Shown in pieces: positions 57,010 to 64,000 of a stretch of 64,000 nt of DNA (positions are counted from its first letter, which is position 1; the number at the start of each line of letters is the position of its first letter). Both the position numbers and the translations under genes were made by a program. Under the pieces are notes generated by a model, which did no database searches, was not told where the DNA came from, and saw only the letters and a program-made list of their open reading frames with translations. Source of the DNA: Frederiksenia canicola (lineage in GTDB: Bacteria; Pseudomonadota; Gammaproteobacteria; Enterobacterales; Pasteurellaceae); the NCBI RefSeq assembly GCF_011455495.1, contig NZ_CP015029.1, positions 1,798,740 through 1,862,739 of the forward strand. The letters run 5' to 3'.

Positions 57010-57458
57010 AGTGTTCACCTTAAATTATTTTAGTTTCGTCAAATCACTCTCGTTAAGGTATAAGAGTAATCGCCAGAATCGATCATTTACGTCAATTGTA
57101 AGTTTGGGTAAATGCTGATTGCGGGCAAATAGTGGCAGAATCTGAAATTTATGTCAATCATTAAACACTTTTTTAACAATCTATGTTTTATGATTAAAAA
57201 TCAATAAGTTATAAAAAAACAGTTTCACACGGAGCAAAAAAACAGATTAAAAAGAGTATCACTCCATATCAAGAAAAAACATAACCCATTGAAAAAATTA
57301 GATTATTTAATAAATTCAAAAAAGTTCATTAAAAATGTGAGCCAAGTCACATTTTTAAAAACAATTTTGATTTTAGTCTATTTTTTAAGCAAAAACTTAG
57401 TATTGAAAAGCCAATACAAGCCTTTATAATGGCAAAAAACGCTATTTTTTAGAGACTT
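57010..57458. promoter_or_regulatory. Porin-priC divergent control region
   Basis: A 449-base AT-rich gap. It holds two 23-base direct repeats (57074-57096 and 57136-57158, 18 identical positions), each with a minus-strand TTGAC(A/G) -35-like element. A perfect CRP palindrome TGTGA-GCCAAG-TCACA lies at 57336-57351. A plus-strand promoter TTGAAA-16-TATAAT lies at 57403-57430 ahead of the priC-like gene. The rest shows no ORF with a convincing start. Confidence 0.7.
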
Positions 57459-57971
57459 ATGACAAATTTTACACAAAGTATTTTGGAAAAATGTACCATT
57501 TTCGCTCCTTATCTCACCCATAAGGTTCAAATTTCATCCGTTCTCTTCCAACTTTCCGAAGGACAAGTGGCTGATTTTTTGCAGGAAATAGAAAAAACCT
57601 GCCAACTTGTCACCGAACAATCCCAACCGCTCTATACTGCGTTTTACGCTAAGCGGCTAGTCGAGCAATTCGATTTACTTAACAAAGTGGTTAAGAACTT
57701 ACAAAATGCAAAAAACACAAAAATGCCCAACTTTAAATCCAACTACCGATTTGCAAAAAATTTGGCGTATCTACCCGCTTGTAAGAAACGAGAGGAATAT
57801 CACAAAGCATTAAGAGCCTTGAATGAGAAAATTAGTTGGTTGATCGAACAGGCGCAACAAAGCCAAACAGCAGAATTGAAAAACTATTTCGAGGCCCAAA
57901 TTGCGGAAACAGAGTATCGCAAACAGAAATGTCTGATAGCGATTGAGGAATTAAGTGGGAAAGAAAATTAA
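57459..57971 (+). CDS. priC: Probable primosomal replication protein N'' (PriC)
   Basis: 170 residues, mostly helical. The C-terminal part (YHKALRALNEKISWLIEQ, then YFEAQIAETEYRKQKCLIAIEEL) resembles PriC, which restarts replication at stalled forks by loading DnaB. Sequence similarity is modest, as is normal for PriC in this family, so the name is probable rather than certain. A good TTGAAA/TATAAT promoter lies just upstream, with a CRP palindrome about 94 bases before the inferred start. A partial USS in the gene encodes YLPACKK. Confidence 0.7.
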   Translation: MTNFTQSILEKCTIFAPYLTHKVQISSVLFQLSEGQVADFLQEIEKTCQLVTEQSQPLYTAFYAKRLVEQFDLLNKVVKNLQNAKNTKMPNFKSNYRFAKNLAYLPACKKREEYHKALRALNEKISWLIEQAQQSQTAELKNYFEAQIAETEYRKQKCLIAIEELSGKEN

Positions 57972-58129
57972 GGGAAAAAGTCTACGGCTGTCTACAACGG
58001 TTAAGATTTTTACGTTTTTTCCCATAACATCATAAACCAGCTGCAACTGTTCTTTTTACGTTCTTGCAGCTATCTATCACCTTTATCATGGTTTCTATCT
58101 TTTCGTAGAAACGGTCTTGCCACTATTTG

Positions 58130-59479
58130 TTACATTCCCGAAATTTTCATTTTGTCGAGCAAAATTGAACCTGTTTGAATGTTAGAACGGTGTTCAATGT
58201 CATCGCCCACAGCAACAAGGTTTTTGTACATTTCTTGCAGTTGTCCTGCAATGGTGATTTCGGCAACAGGGTATGCAATTTCGCCATTTTCCACCCAAAA
58301 ACCCGCCGCTCCACGTGAGTATTCACCTGTTACGCCATTGATGGCACTACCGAGCATTTCCGTGACGAGCAAGCCAGTTCCCATTTCATTAAGCAACGTT
58401 TGTAAGCCACCTGTGCGGTTTGGTTTCACTAACCAGTTGTGAATGCCGCCTGCGTGCCCTGTGGTTTGTAAGCCGAGTTTTTTAGCACTATAACTAGTTA
58501 ATAAATAGGTTTGTAGAATGCCATCAGTGATGATATTGCGATTTTGCGTGATCACCCCTTCGCTATCAAATGGCGATGATGCAAGCTGTTGCAATAGATG
58601 TGGGCGTTCAACAATTTCGAACCAGTTTGGTAAAATCTGTTCGCCTAACTTATCTAATAAGAAACTGGATTTGCGGTATAGCGCCCCGCCACTGATCGCC
58701 CCTGCAAGATGTCCAACTAAGCCAGTAGCAACATCATTGTAGAAAATCACGGGAACTTCACACGTCGGTAATTGTTGCGGATTAAGGCGATCGACCGCTT
58801 TAATCGCCGCTTGTTTGCCGACCCATTCTGGCGTAGCAAGTTGGTCAAAACGGCGGGAAATGGTGTATTCATAATCCCGCTCAAGTTGGTCTTGATAAGC
58901 CGAAATCACACTACAAGAAAGCGAGTAGCGACTTGAAAGATAGCTTTGTAACATTCCATGTGTATTGCCATACACTCGAATGCCACTATGTGAGTTGAAC
59001 GTTGCCCCTTCGCTATTGACGATATTTTCGTCTGCATTTAAAGCGTGATGTTCCGCTTCAATCGCCAATTGGACTGCCTGATCAACATCAATTTCCGCTT
59101 GGTGATAGAGATCTAAATGGGGGGCATCAAATGCCATTAGGGATTGATCAGCCAAGCCTGTGCAATCATCTTCGGAGGTATATTTTGCAATCGCAAGGGC
59201 AGACTCGACCGCTTGTTGAATAGATTTCGGCTGTAAATCGGAAGTGGAGGCGTTGCCTTTGCGTTTGCCGAGATAGACAGAAATGCCAAGCGATCCATCA
59301 TTGTTAAATTCGATGTTTTCAATCTGCTCTAAACGGGTAGAAACGGACAGCCCCGCAACTTTGGTGACACCCACTTCGGCAGTCGCGCCTGCTTTTTCGG
59401 CTAATTGCAACGCCGTTTGTACTGCGTCTTTTAAAATTTGTTCTTGCTGCTGTAATTCAGTTTTGGTAGTTAAGCTCAT
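58130..59479 (-). CDS. pmbA: Metalloprotease PmbA (TldE)
   Basis: 449 residues from the internal ATG 59479; the longer reading from 59554 adds 25 residues unlike the family. PmbA/TldE pairs with TldD to form a periplasm-independent cytosolic protease that matures microcin-like and RiPP peptides and degrades CcdA. Seen: VSTRLEQIENIEFNNDGSLGISVYLGKRKG near 50-80, and the C-terminal GLQTTGHAGGIHNWLVKP and GEYSRGAAGFWVENGEIAYPVAEITIAGQL. The metal site resides mainly in TldD. It is divergent from darP, as in E. coli. Confidence 0.95.
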   Translation of the reverse strand: MSLTTKTELQQQEQILKDAVQTALQLAEKAGATAEVGVTKVAGLSVSTRLEQIENIEFNNDGSLGISVYLGKRKGNASTSDLQPKSIQQAVESALAIAKYTSEDDCTGLADQSLMAFDAPHLDLYHQAEIDVDQAVQLAIEAEHHALNADENIVNSEGATFNSHSGIRVYGNTHGMLQSYLSSRYSLSCSVISAYQDQLERDYEYTISRRFDQLATPEWVGKQAAIKAVDRLNPQQLPTCEVPVIFYNDVATGLVGHLAGAISGGALYRKSSFLLDKLGEQILPNWFEIVERPHLLQQLASSPFDSEGVITQNRNIITDGILQTYLLTSYSAKKLGLQTTGHAGGIHNWLVKPNRTGGLQTLLNEMGTGLLVTEMLGSAINGVTGEYSRGAAGFWVENGEIAYPVAEITIAGQLQEMYKNLVAVGDDIEHRSNIQTGSILLDKMKISGM

Positions 59480-59589
59480 AATGATTTCACTGTGATGAAA
59501 TTTGCAAAAAATGGAGAGAATCTGACCGCTTGTATCGTTTGACCAAACCGCCATTTATGCCTAAAATGCAAAGCGAAAAATCATATCAG

Positions 59590-59618
59590 AAAAGCCTATC
59601 CTGTGCGATAGGCTTTTT
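59590..59618 (+). terminator. Terminator-like hairpin directly before darP
   Basis: AAAAGCCTATC and GATAGGCTTTT pair perfectly (11 bases) with a six-base loop, followed by T residues. It ends 18 bases before the darP ATG and lies between divergent genes, so it ends no known gene. It may be an attenuator in the darP leader or the end of a short RNA. Confidence 0.7.
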
Positions 59619-59635
59619 ATTCATAAGGAAAAACG

Positions 59636-60172
59636 ATGGCTCGTAAACAGCGTAATAATGAAATCGACTGGACAGACGATGAAGAAGAAATTATTTGGGT
59701 GAGCAAAAGCGAAATTAAACGTGATGCAGAACAACTGAAAAAATTGGGGGAAAATTTAATCCACCTTACCCCTGCGAATTTGGCCAAAATTCCGTTAGAC
59801 GATAGTCTGCGTGAGGCGATTGAGTTAGCTCAACGTTTGCGTTTAGAAGCACGCCGCCGTCAAATTCAATATATTGGCAAATTGTTGCGTAATCGTGATC
59901 CTGAACCGATTCAAGAGGCGTTAGATAAAGTGGAAAATCGCCATAATCAACAGCTGGCGTTGTTGCAAAAACTGGAACAGACCCGTGATCACCTGTTGGA
60001 ACAAGGCGATGGGGCGTTAAATCCATTGTTGGATGAGTATCCCCACTTAGATCGCCAACATTTACGCAATTTGATTCGCTCTGCTCAAAAAGAGAAACAA
60101 GCAAACAAACCACCAAAAAATTACCGTGAAATTTTTCAATATCTAAAACAAATGATCGCAGAACAAGGATAA
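59636..60172 (+). CDS. darP: Ribosome-associated protein DarP (YjgA)
   Basis: 178 residues. Start [39 protein letters not shown] is diagnostic of the DarP/YjgA (DUF615) family. [19 protein letters not shown] near 62-80 and [18 protein letters not shown] near 140 follow. DarP promotes late 50S subunit assembly, near the peptidyl-transferase centre. Shine-Dalgarno AAGGAAAA precedes the ATG. Next is the sirB2-like gene, four bases after the stop. A terminator-like hairpin sits immediately upstream. Confidence 0.95.
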   Translation: MARKQRNNEIDWTDDEEEIIWVSKSEIKRDAEQLKKLGENLIHLTPANLAKIPLDDSLREAIELAQRLRLEARRRQIQYIGKLLRNRDPEPIQEALDKVENRHNQQLALLQKLEQTRDHLLEQGDGALNPLLDEYPHLDRQHLRNLIRSAQKEKQANKPPKNYREIFQYLKQMIAEQG

Positions 60173-60176
60173 CACC

Positions 60177-60524
60177 ATGCAACAAGTTTTTCTCGCACAC
60201 ATCGGGCTGGCGTATATCAGCTTGATTTTATTACTGACTCGAGGCGTACTGTCAGCAAAAATGGTAGATTGGCGTCAATATAAATTGCTGAAAATCGCCC
60301 CACATCTTGTCGATACCTTACTGCTCATTTCGGGGATCACGATTTTCTTCGCTTTCGGCTTTTCGTGGGCAGAAACATGGATTTGGTCGAAACTGCTATT
60401 TTTGGTGCTGTATGTCATCTTCGCCGCTAAAGCCTTCAAGAAAAACCAACGCTTTTCACTTAAACATTTCTTGTTGGCGGTGGTAAGTTTTATGTTGGTG
60501 CTGTTGATTGCAGTGATGCACTAG
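60177..60524 (+). CDS. SirB2-family membrane protein
   Basis: 115 residues with four membrane segments (for example AYISLILLLTRGVLSA, LVDTLLLISGITIFFAFGF, KLLFLVLYVIFAAKAF, FLLAVVSFMLVLLIAV). The pattern HIGLAYISL near the start and the central KIAPHLVDTLLL match the SirB family, whose role is not well defined. It starts four bases after darP ends, so the two are probably one transcript, stopped by the inverted USS at 60527-60574. Confidence 0.88.
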   Translation: MQQVFLAHIGLAYISLILLLTRGVLSAKMVDWRQYKLLKIAPHLVDTLLLISGITIFFAFGFSWAETWIWSKLLFLVLYVIFAAKAFKKNQRFSLKHFLLAVVSFMLVLLIAVMH

Positions 60525-60526
60525 CA

Positions 60527-60574
60527 ACAAGCGGTCAGATTCTTGCAAAATGTTGCAAAGATCTGACCGCTTGT
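60527..60574. terminator. Inverted USS pair after the sirB2-like gene
   Basis: ACAAGCGGTCAGAT (60527-60540) and ATCTGACCGCTTGT (60561-60574) are perfect 14-base arms, the same sequence as the pair at 38155-38200. The first arm starts three bases after the stop codon. Confidence 0.8.
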
Positions 60575-60590
60575 ATGAAGTCTCGATACG

Positions 60591-60622
60591 AAAAAAGCTC
60601 TCTGTATTTCAGAGAGCTTTTT
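60591..60622. terminator. Terminator after rplY
   Basis: AAAAAAGCTCTCTG and CAGAGAGCTTTTT pair around a short loop; on the minus strand the stem ends in six T, 12 bases after the rplY stop at 60634. Confidence 0.92.
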
Positions 60623-60633
60623 ATGTTTAAGCA

Positions 60634-60921
60634 TTAAACGCGTTTGAAGTCCAAGTGAACCAATTTTGGTTTGGTTGGGTGACGTTGCATTGCTTGCACT
60701 TTTACTTTTTCTTCTTTACCACCAACAACGATAGTTAACACTTCGTTGTAAAACGCATCGTGTACTTGTGCGTTGTTTACTTTGTCGTGGTCTAAAACGA
60801 TAGATACTGGCTCTGCGTTACCACCGTAGATGATGGCAGGAACTTGACCAGCGTGACGCAGGCGGCGGCTCGCACCCTTACCTTGCGCTAAACGTACTTC
60901 AGCTTCAAATTTAAATGACAT
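60634..60921 (-). CDS. rplY: 50S ribosomal protein L25
   Basis: 95 residues from ATG 60921, with AGAGAATGAAACA upstream; the frame is open further upstream but only this start matches the family ([22 protein letters not shown]). This is the short gammaproteobacterial form without the CTC extension. [19 protein letters not shown] near 28 and the C-terminal [17 protein letters not shown] contact 5S rRNA. It is divergent from glgP. Confidence 0.97.
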   Translation of the reverse strand: MSFKFEAEVRLAQGKGASRRLRHAGQVPAIIYGGNAEPVSIVLDHDKVNNAQVHDAFYNEVLTIVVGGKEEKVKVQAMQRHPTKPKLVHLDFKRV

Positions 60922-61200
60922 TGTTTCATTCTCTATAAGGTGAGCATAATGCTCTGTGAATAAAAAATAGCAGGCGACCCAGCTATTCCCATAAAAATAA
61001 ATGGCTTTCCATTCAGAAAAGCCGAGAGCGAATTCTAAGGAAAAATCAACAAAAAGCCAACTTTTTTTTCTACTTTTTCTTAAATTTCTGAAACAGCTCA
61101 CAAAAAAATGATTTCTCTGAAGAATTACGCTGTAAATCGAATTTTTTTGGTAAAATATCGCCATTTTTTATTGATAAATTCAACATATCAGGAGTAATAA

Positions 61201-63714
61201 ATGGGCAGTTACCAAACAGATACCCATCTGAGTCCCGAAAACATTCAAAATGTAAAAAATGCAATTTTGCATAAATTGGTTTTCGCATTAGGCGTTGAAC
61301 CTCGAGAAGCCAGCCGTCGTAACTGGTTAAATGCAGCATTGCGTGTTGTGCGTGACCTTTCTACTGAATCATGGCTACAAACTCGTCGTAACCAAGCAGC
61401 GAATACGAGCCGCCGAGTCTATTATCTTTCAATGGAATTTTTGATGGGACGCACCTTCAGTAATGCGATGATTGCAGAAGGCGTTTATGAGCTGATCAAA
61501 GCGGCGTTCGACGAATTAGGTCAAAATTTAGAAAACATCATCAACGAAGAAGGTGATCCCGGCTTGGGCAATGGCGGTTTAGGTCGTTTAGCCGCTTGTT
61601 ATATGGATAGTCTTGCTGCCATGAAAATTCCTGCAATTGGTTATGGTATCCGCTACGAATACGGTATGTTCCGCCAAGAAATCAAAAATGGTGAGCAAAT
61701 TGAGCTTCCAGATGATTGGTTAGAACAAACGTTTGTTTGGCCATATGTACGCTCAAGTAAACGTTTCCCAATTCGTTTTGGTGGTCGCACTTGGCAAGAA
61801 GGCAAAAAAACCGTGTGGCAACCTGATGAAGAAATCGTTGCGCAAGCCCACGATCAATTAATCCCTGGGTTTGAAACTACTGCAACTAATAGCTTGCGTT
61901 TGTGGTCAGCTCACGCTGGGGAAAAAGTATTTGGCTTAGCGGACTTCAACCGTGGCGACTATTTTGCTGCAATGATGCAACAAAATACATCTGAAAACGT
62001 GTCTCGTGTACTTTATCCGGACGATTCAACTTATAACGGTCGTGAGTTGCGTTTACGTCAAGAGTATTTCCTTTGCTCTGCATCAGTACAAGATATTATC
62101 CGCCGTCATGAACAAGAATCTGGATCTTGCTTGAATTTAGCGGATAAAGTCGCTATCCACCTAAACGACACTCACCCAACCCTTGCCATTCCTGAGTTAA
62201 TGCGTATTTTAATTGACGAAAAAGGTTACAGCTGGGAACAAGCATGGAATACTACCCGCAAAACGTTCTTCTACACTAACCACACTTTGATGAGTGAAGC
62301 CTTAGAAACTTGGCCAGTAGAAATGGTGGCTCGAGTATTACCTCGTCACTTACAAATTATTTTTGAAATCAACGATTGGTTCTTACAAGAAGTACGTGAG
62401 AAATTCCCAGGTGATGAAGAGTTGATTAAACGAGTGTCATTAATTGATGAACATGGTGATCGCCGCATTCGGATGGCATGGTTGGCTGTTGTGGCATCAG
62501 GTAAAGTCAATGGCGTGGCAAAAATTCACTCCGACTTAATGGTGGAGTCTATTTTCGCTGATTTCGCTAAAATCTACCCAGATCGCTTTACTAACGTAAC
62601 TAACGGTGTCACTCCACGCCGCTGGATTCAAATCGCCAACCCAGGTTTAGCCGTAATTTTAGACAAATATATCGGTAAAAAATGGCGTACTGAGCTAACT
62701 GAACTAAGCAAATTAAACGAATTTGTGGATGATAAAGATCTACAAGCGGCAATTTCTGCGGTGAAAATTGAAAATAAACGCAAATTAGCCGCTTACGTGG
62801 AGCAAACCCAAGGCATCAAGCTCGACCCTGAGGCCATTTTTGATGTGCAGATCAAACGTATTCACAAATATAAACGTCAACAGCTCAATGTGCTGCATAT
62901 CATTGCACACTACAACCGCATTTTGAAAAATTCTGAAGCCGATTGGCAGCCTAGAGTATTCATTTTTGCAGGTAAAGCGGCAAGTGCGTACTATGCAGCG
63001 AAAAAAGTCATCCGCTTAATCAATGATGTTGCAAAAGTCATCAACAGCGACGAACGCATCCGTGGCTTAATCAAAGTGGTATTTATCCCAAACTACAGTG
63101 TTAGCCTTGCACAGTTGATTATTCCAGCGGCAGATGTCTCTGAACAAATTTCATTAGCGGGTACCGAAGCATCGGGCACTTCCAATATGAAATTTGCTCT
63201 CAATGGTGCATTGACGATTGGGACTCTTGATGGGGCGAATGTAGAAATTTTAGATCGTGTTGGCAACGACAATATCTTTATTTTTGGTAATACCGTAGAG
63301 CAAGTAGAAGCATTACGTCGTAATGGCTACTCGCCATATCACTATTTTGAGAATGATGCGGAATTGAATGAAGCCATTTCACAAATTCTCAGCGGCAAAT
63401 TCTCACCAGAAGATCCATATCGTTACCAAGACTTAATCTTGAACTCTGGCGACTACTATCAAGCCTGTGCGGATTTCCGCAGCTATGTTGATGCTCAAGA
63501 AAAAGTAGCAACTTACTTCCGTGATAAGCAAGCATGGACCCGCTCTGCGATTATTAACATCGCCAATATGGGCTACTTCTCGTCAGACCGCTCCGTTCTC
63601 GACTACGCTCGCGACATTTGGAAAATTGAACCAATGAGCGAGAAACAGTTAGATGAGCAACCAAAAATTGCTGATATGATGAGTGAGTCAAGCCGTTTAT
63701 TGCTGATTAAATAG
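61201..63714 (+). CDS. glgP: Glycogen phosphorylase
   Basis: 837 residues, full length. Releases glucose 1-phosphate from glycogen. Seen: [18 protein letters not shown] near 78-95, [21 protein letters not shown] near 118, the active-site block [32 protein letters not shown] near 653-685 including the pyridoxal-phosphate Lys, and [32 protein letters not shown]. The sequence follows GlgP rather than MalP of E. coli. It stands apart from any glg synthesis genes. Shine-Dalgarno AGGAG precedes ATG 61201. Confidence 0.95.
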   Translation: MGSYQTDTHLSPENIQNVKNAILHKLVFALGVEPREASRRNWLNAALRVVRDLSTESWLQTRRNQAANTSRRVYYLSMEFLMGRTFSNAMIAEGVYELIKAAFDELGQNLENIINEEGDPGLGNGGLGRLAACYMDSLAAMKIPAIGYGIRYEYGMFRQEIKNGEQIELPDDWLEQTFVWPYVRSSKRFPIRFGGRTWQEGKKTVWQPDEEIVAQAHDQLIPGFETTATNSLRLWSAHAGEKVFGLADFNRGDYFAAMMQQNTSENVSRVLYPDDSTYNGRELRLRQEYFLCSASVQDIIRRHEQESGSCLNLADKVAIHLNDTHPTLAIPELMRILIDEKGYSWEQAWNTTRKTFFYTNHTLMSEALETWPVEMVARVLPRHLQIIFEINDWFLQEVREKFPGDEELIKRVSLIDEHGDRRIRMAWLAVVASGKVNGVAKIHSDLMVESIFADFAKIYPDRFTNVTNGVTPRRWIQIANPGLAVILDKYIGKKWRTELTELSKLNEFVDDKDLQAAISAVKIENKRKLAAYVEQTQGIKLDPEAIFDVQIKRIHKYKRQQLNVLHIIAHYNRILKNSEADWQPRVFIFAGKAASAYYAAKKVIRLINDVAKVINSDERIRGLIKVVFIPNYSVSLAQLIIPAADVSEQISLAGTEASGTSNMKFALNGALTIGTLDGANVEILDRVGNDNIFIFGNTVEQVEALRRNGYSPYHYFENDAELNEAISQILSGKFSPEDPYRYQDLILNSGDYYQACADFRSYVDAQEKVATYFRDKQAWTRSAIINIANMGYFSSDRSVLDYARDIWKIEPMSEKQLDEQPKIADMMSESSRLLLIK

Positions 63715-63790
63715 CAAAAGCGGACACACATCCCGAGAAGTGAACAACCCTCAGAGGAGAGGGTAAATAACTCAGTCTATTTTACAAACT

Positions 63791-63818
63791 AAAATGCTCC
63801 CGTTTGGGAGCATTTTTT
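63791..63818. terminator. Bidirectional terminator between glgP and slt
   Basis: AAAATGCTCCC and GGGAGCATTTT pair around a short loop, with a T run on the plus strand and A run on the other. It lies between the converging glgP and slt genes. Confidence 0.93.
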
Positions 63819-63820
63819 GT

Positions 63821-64000
63821 TTAATAACGCTGCTGTTCTTCTGGAGAGAAAAGCATAGGCGGTTTTGTACCGTACAACATTTGATAATAGAAGTCATACG
63901 CCAACACATTTTGCACGTAACCACGAGTTTCATAAAACGGAATAGACGCAATAAATTCGTCCATTTCCAATTTATTGTTTGCTCGTGCCAACCAGCGTTC
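63821..64000 (-). CDS. slt: Soluble lytic murein transglycosylase, C-terminal 59 residues (5' end outside window)
   Basis: Minus-strand reading frame open from the window edge to TAA at 63821-63823. The peptide includes DEFIASIPFYETRGYVQNVL and AYDFYYQMLYGTKPP, ending EEQQRY, which matches the end of the Slt70 family (IP-F-ETR-YV-NVL motif of the C-terminal lysozyme-like domain). The catalytic Glu region is outside the window. It cuts peptidoglycan in the periplasm to give 1,6-anhydro products. The assignment rests on this short C-terminal piece. Confidence 0.85.
   Translation of the reverse strand, partial: ERWLARANNKLEMDEFIASIPFYETRGYVQNVLAYDFYYQMLYGTKPPMLFSPEEQQRY

Noticed and set aside
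58030-58110. Inverted repeats AGCTGCAA/TTGCAGCT and GTTTCTA/TAGAAAC between priC and pmbA
   Set aside because: The loop of the first is long and neither is followed by a T run, so a terminator call is not supported.

Overview
The window is chromosomal DNA of a gammaproteobacterium of the family Pasteurellaceae. The strongest sign is the repeated core ACAAGCGGT(C), about thirty copies including close variants on both strands. This is the uptake signal sequence (USS) of the Actinobacillus pleuropneumoniae / Mannheimia haemolytica / Haemophilus ducreyi type; I saw no abundance of the H. influenzae-type AAGTGCGGT. Many copies are followed by the usual TTTTGCAAA-like tail, and several form inverted pairs at gene ends. 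The genus cannot be fixed from the sequence. There are no rRNA or tRNA genes, prophage, insertion sequence or CRISPR array. The region is mostly housekeeping, plus one respiratory gene cluster.

Layout. 1-3577: polA (3' end outside the window) and pckA, both minus. 3805-5264: ftsB-ispD-ispF. 5644-12532: an unknown two-span membrane protein, glnD, lolB, ispE, prs, pyrD. 12590-17159: the lctP-lutABC lactate uptake and oxidation cluster (minus), then folA. 17909-20478: proB, a TSUP permease, nth. 20568-23177: topA. 23461-24351: a LysR regulator. 24453-31787: a complete tetrathionate respiration locus, ttrBCA (minus) divergent from the sensor-regulator pair ttrS-ttrR. 31812-38049: tyrR-sapABCD, read on the minus strand with overlapping junctions and no sapF at the end. 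38228-42837: pyrH, a small membrane ORF, a phosphoethanolamine-transferase-like gene, tsf and rpsB. 43142-48490: gdhA, ubiG, a small lipoprotein, an orphan binding protein, sspB-sspA, tmaR. 48545-57009: aroC, an MscK-type channel, menE, seqA, ybfF and a porin. 57459-64000: priC-like gene, pmbA, darP, sirB2-like gene, rplY, glgP and the C-terminus of slt.

How it fits together. The metabolic genes suit a facultative anaerobe that feeds PEP and lactate carbon into mixed metabolism (pckA, lct/lut), makes menaquinone (menE) and can use tetrathionate as terminal acceptor (ttr). Regulatory sites support this: near-perfect or perfect CRP palindromes lie upstream of pckA, of lctP and between the porin and priC genes, and a perfect FNR box lies in the ttrB-ttrS divergent region. 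Isoprenoid genes (ispD, ispF, ispE) occur in two nearby groups.

I did not find a clearly new multi-gene system. The points most worth checking are the sapD-ttrR junction, where sapF is absent and a USS supplies the sapD stop codon; the KR-type Tat signal of TtrB; two candidate small RNAs; a terminator-like hairpin just before darP; a duplicated promoter-like repeat before the porin gene; and the repeated use of USS DNA as terminators, start regions and protein-coding sequence.
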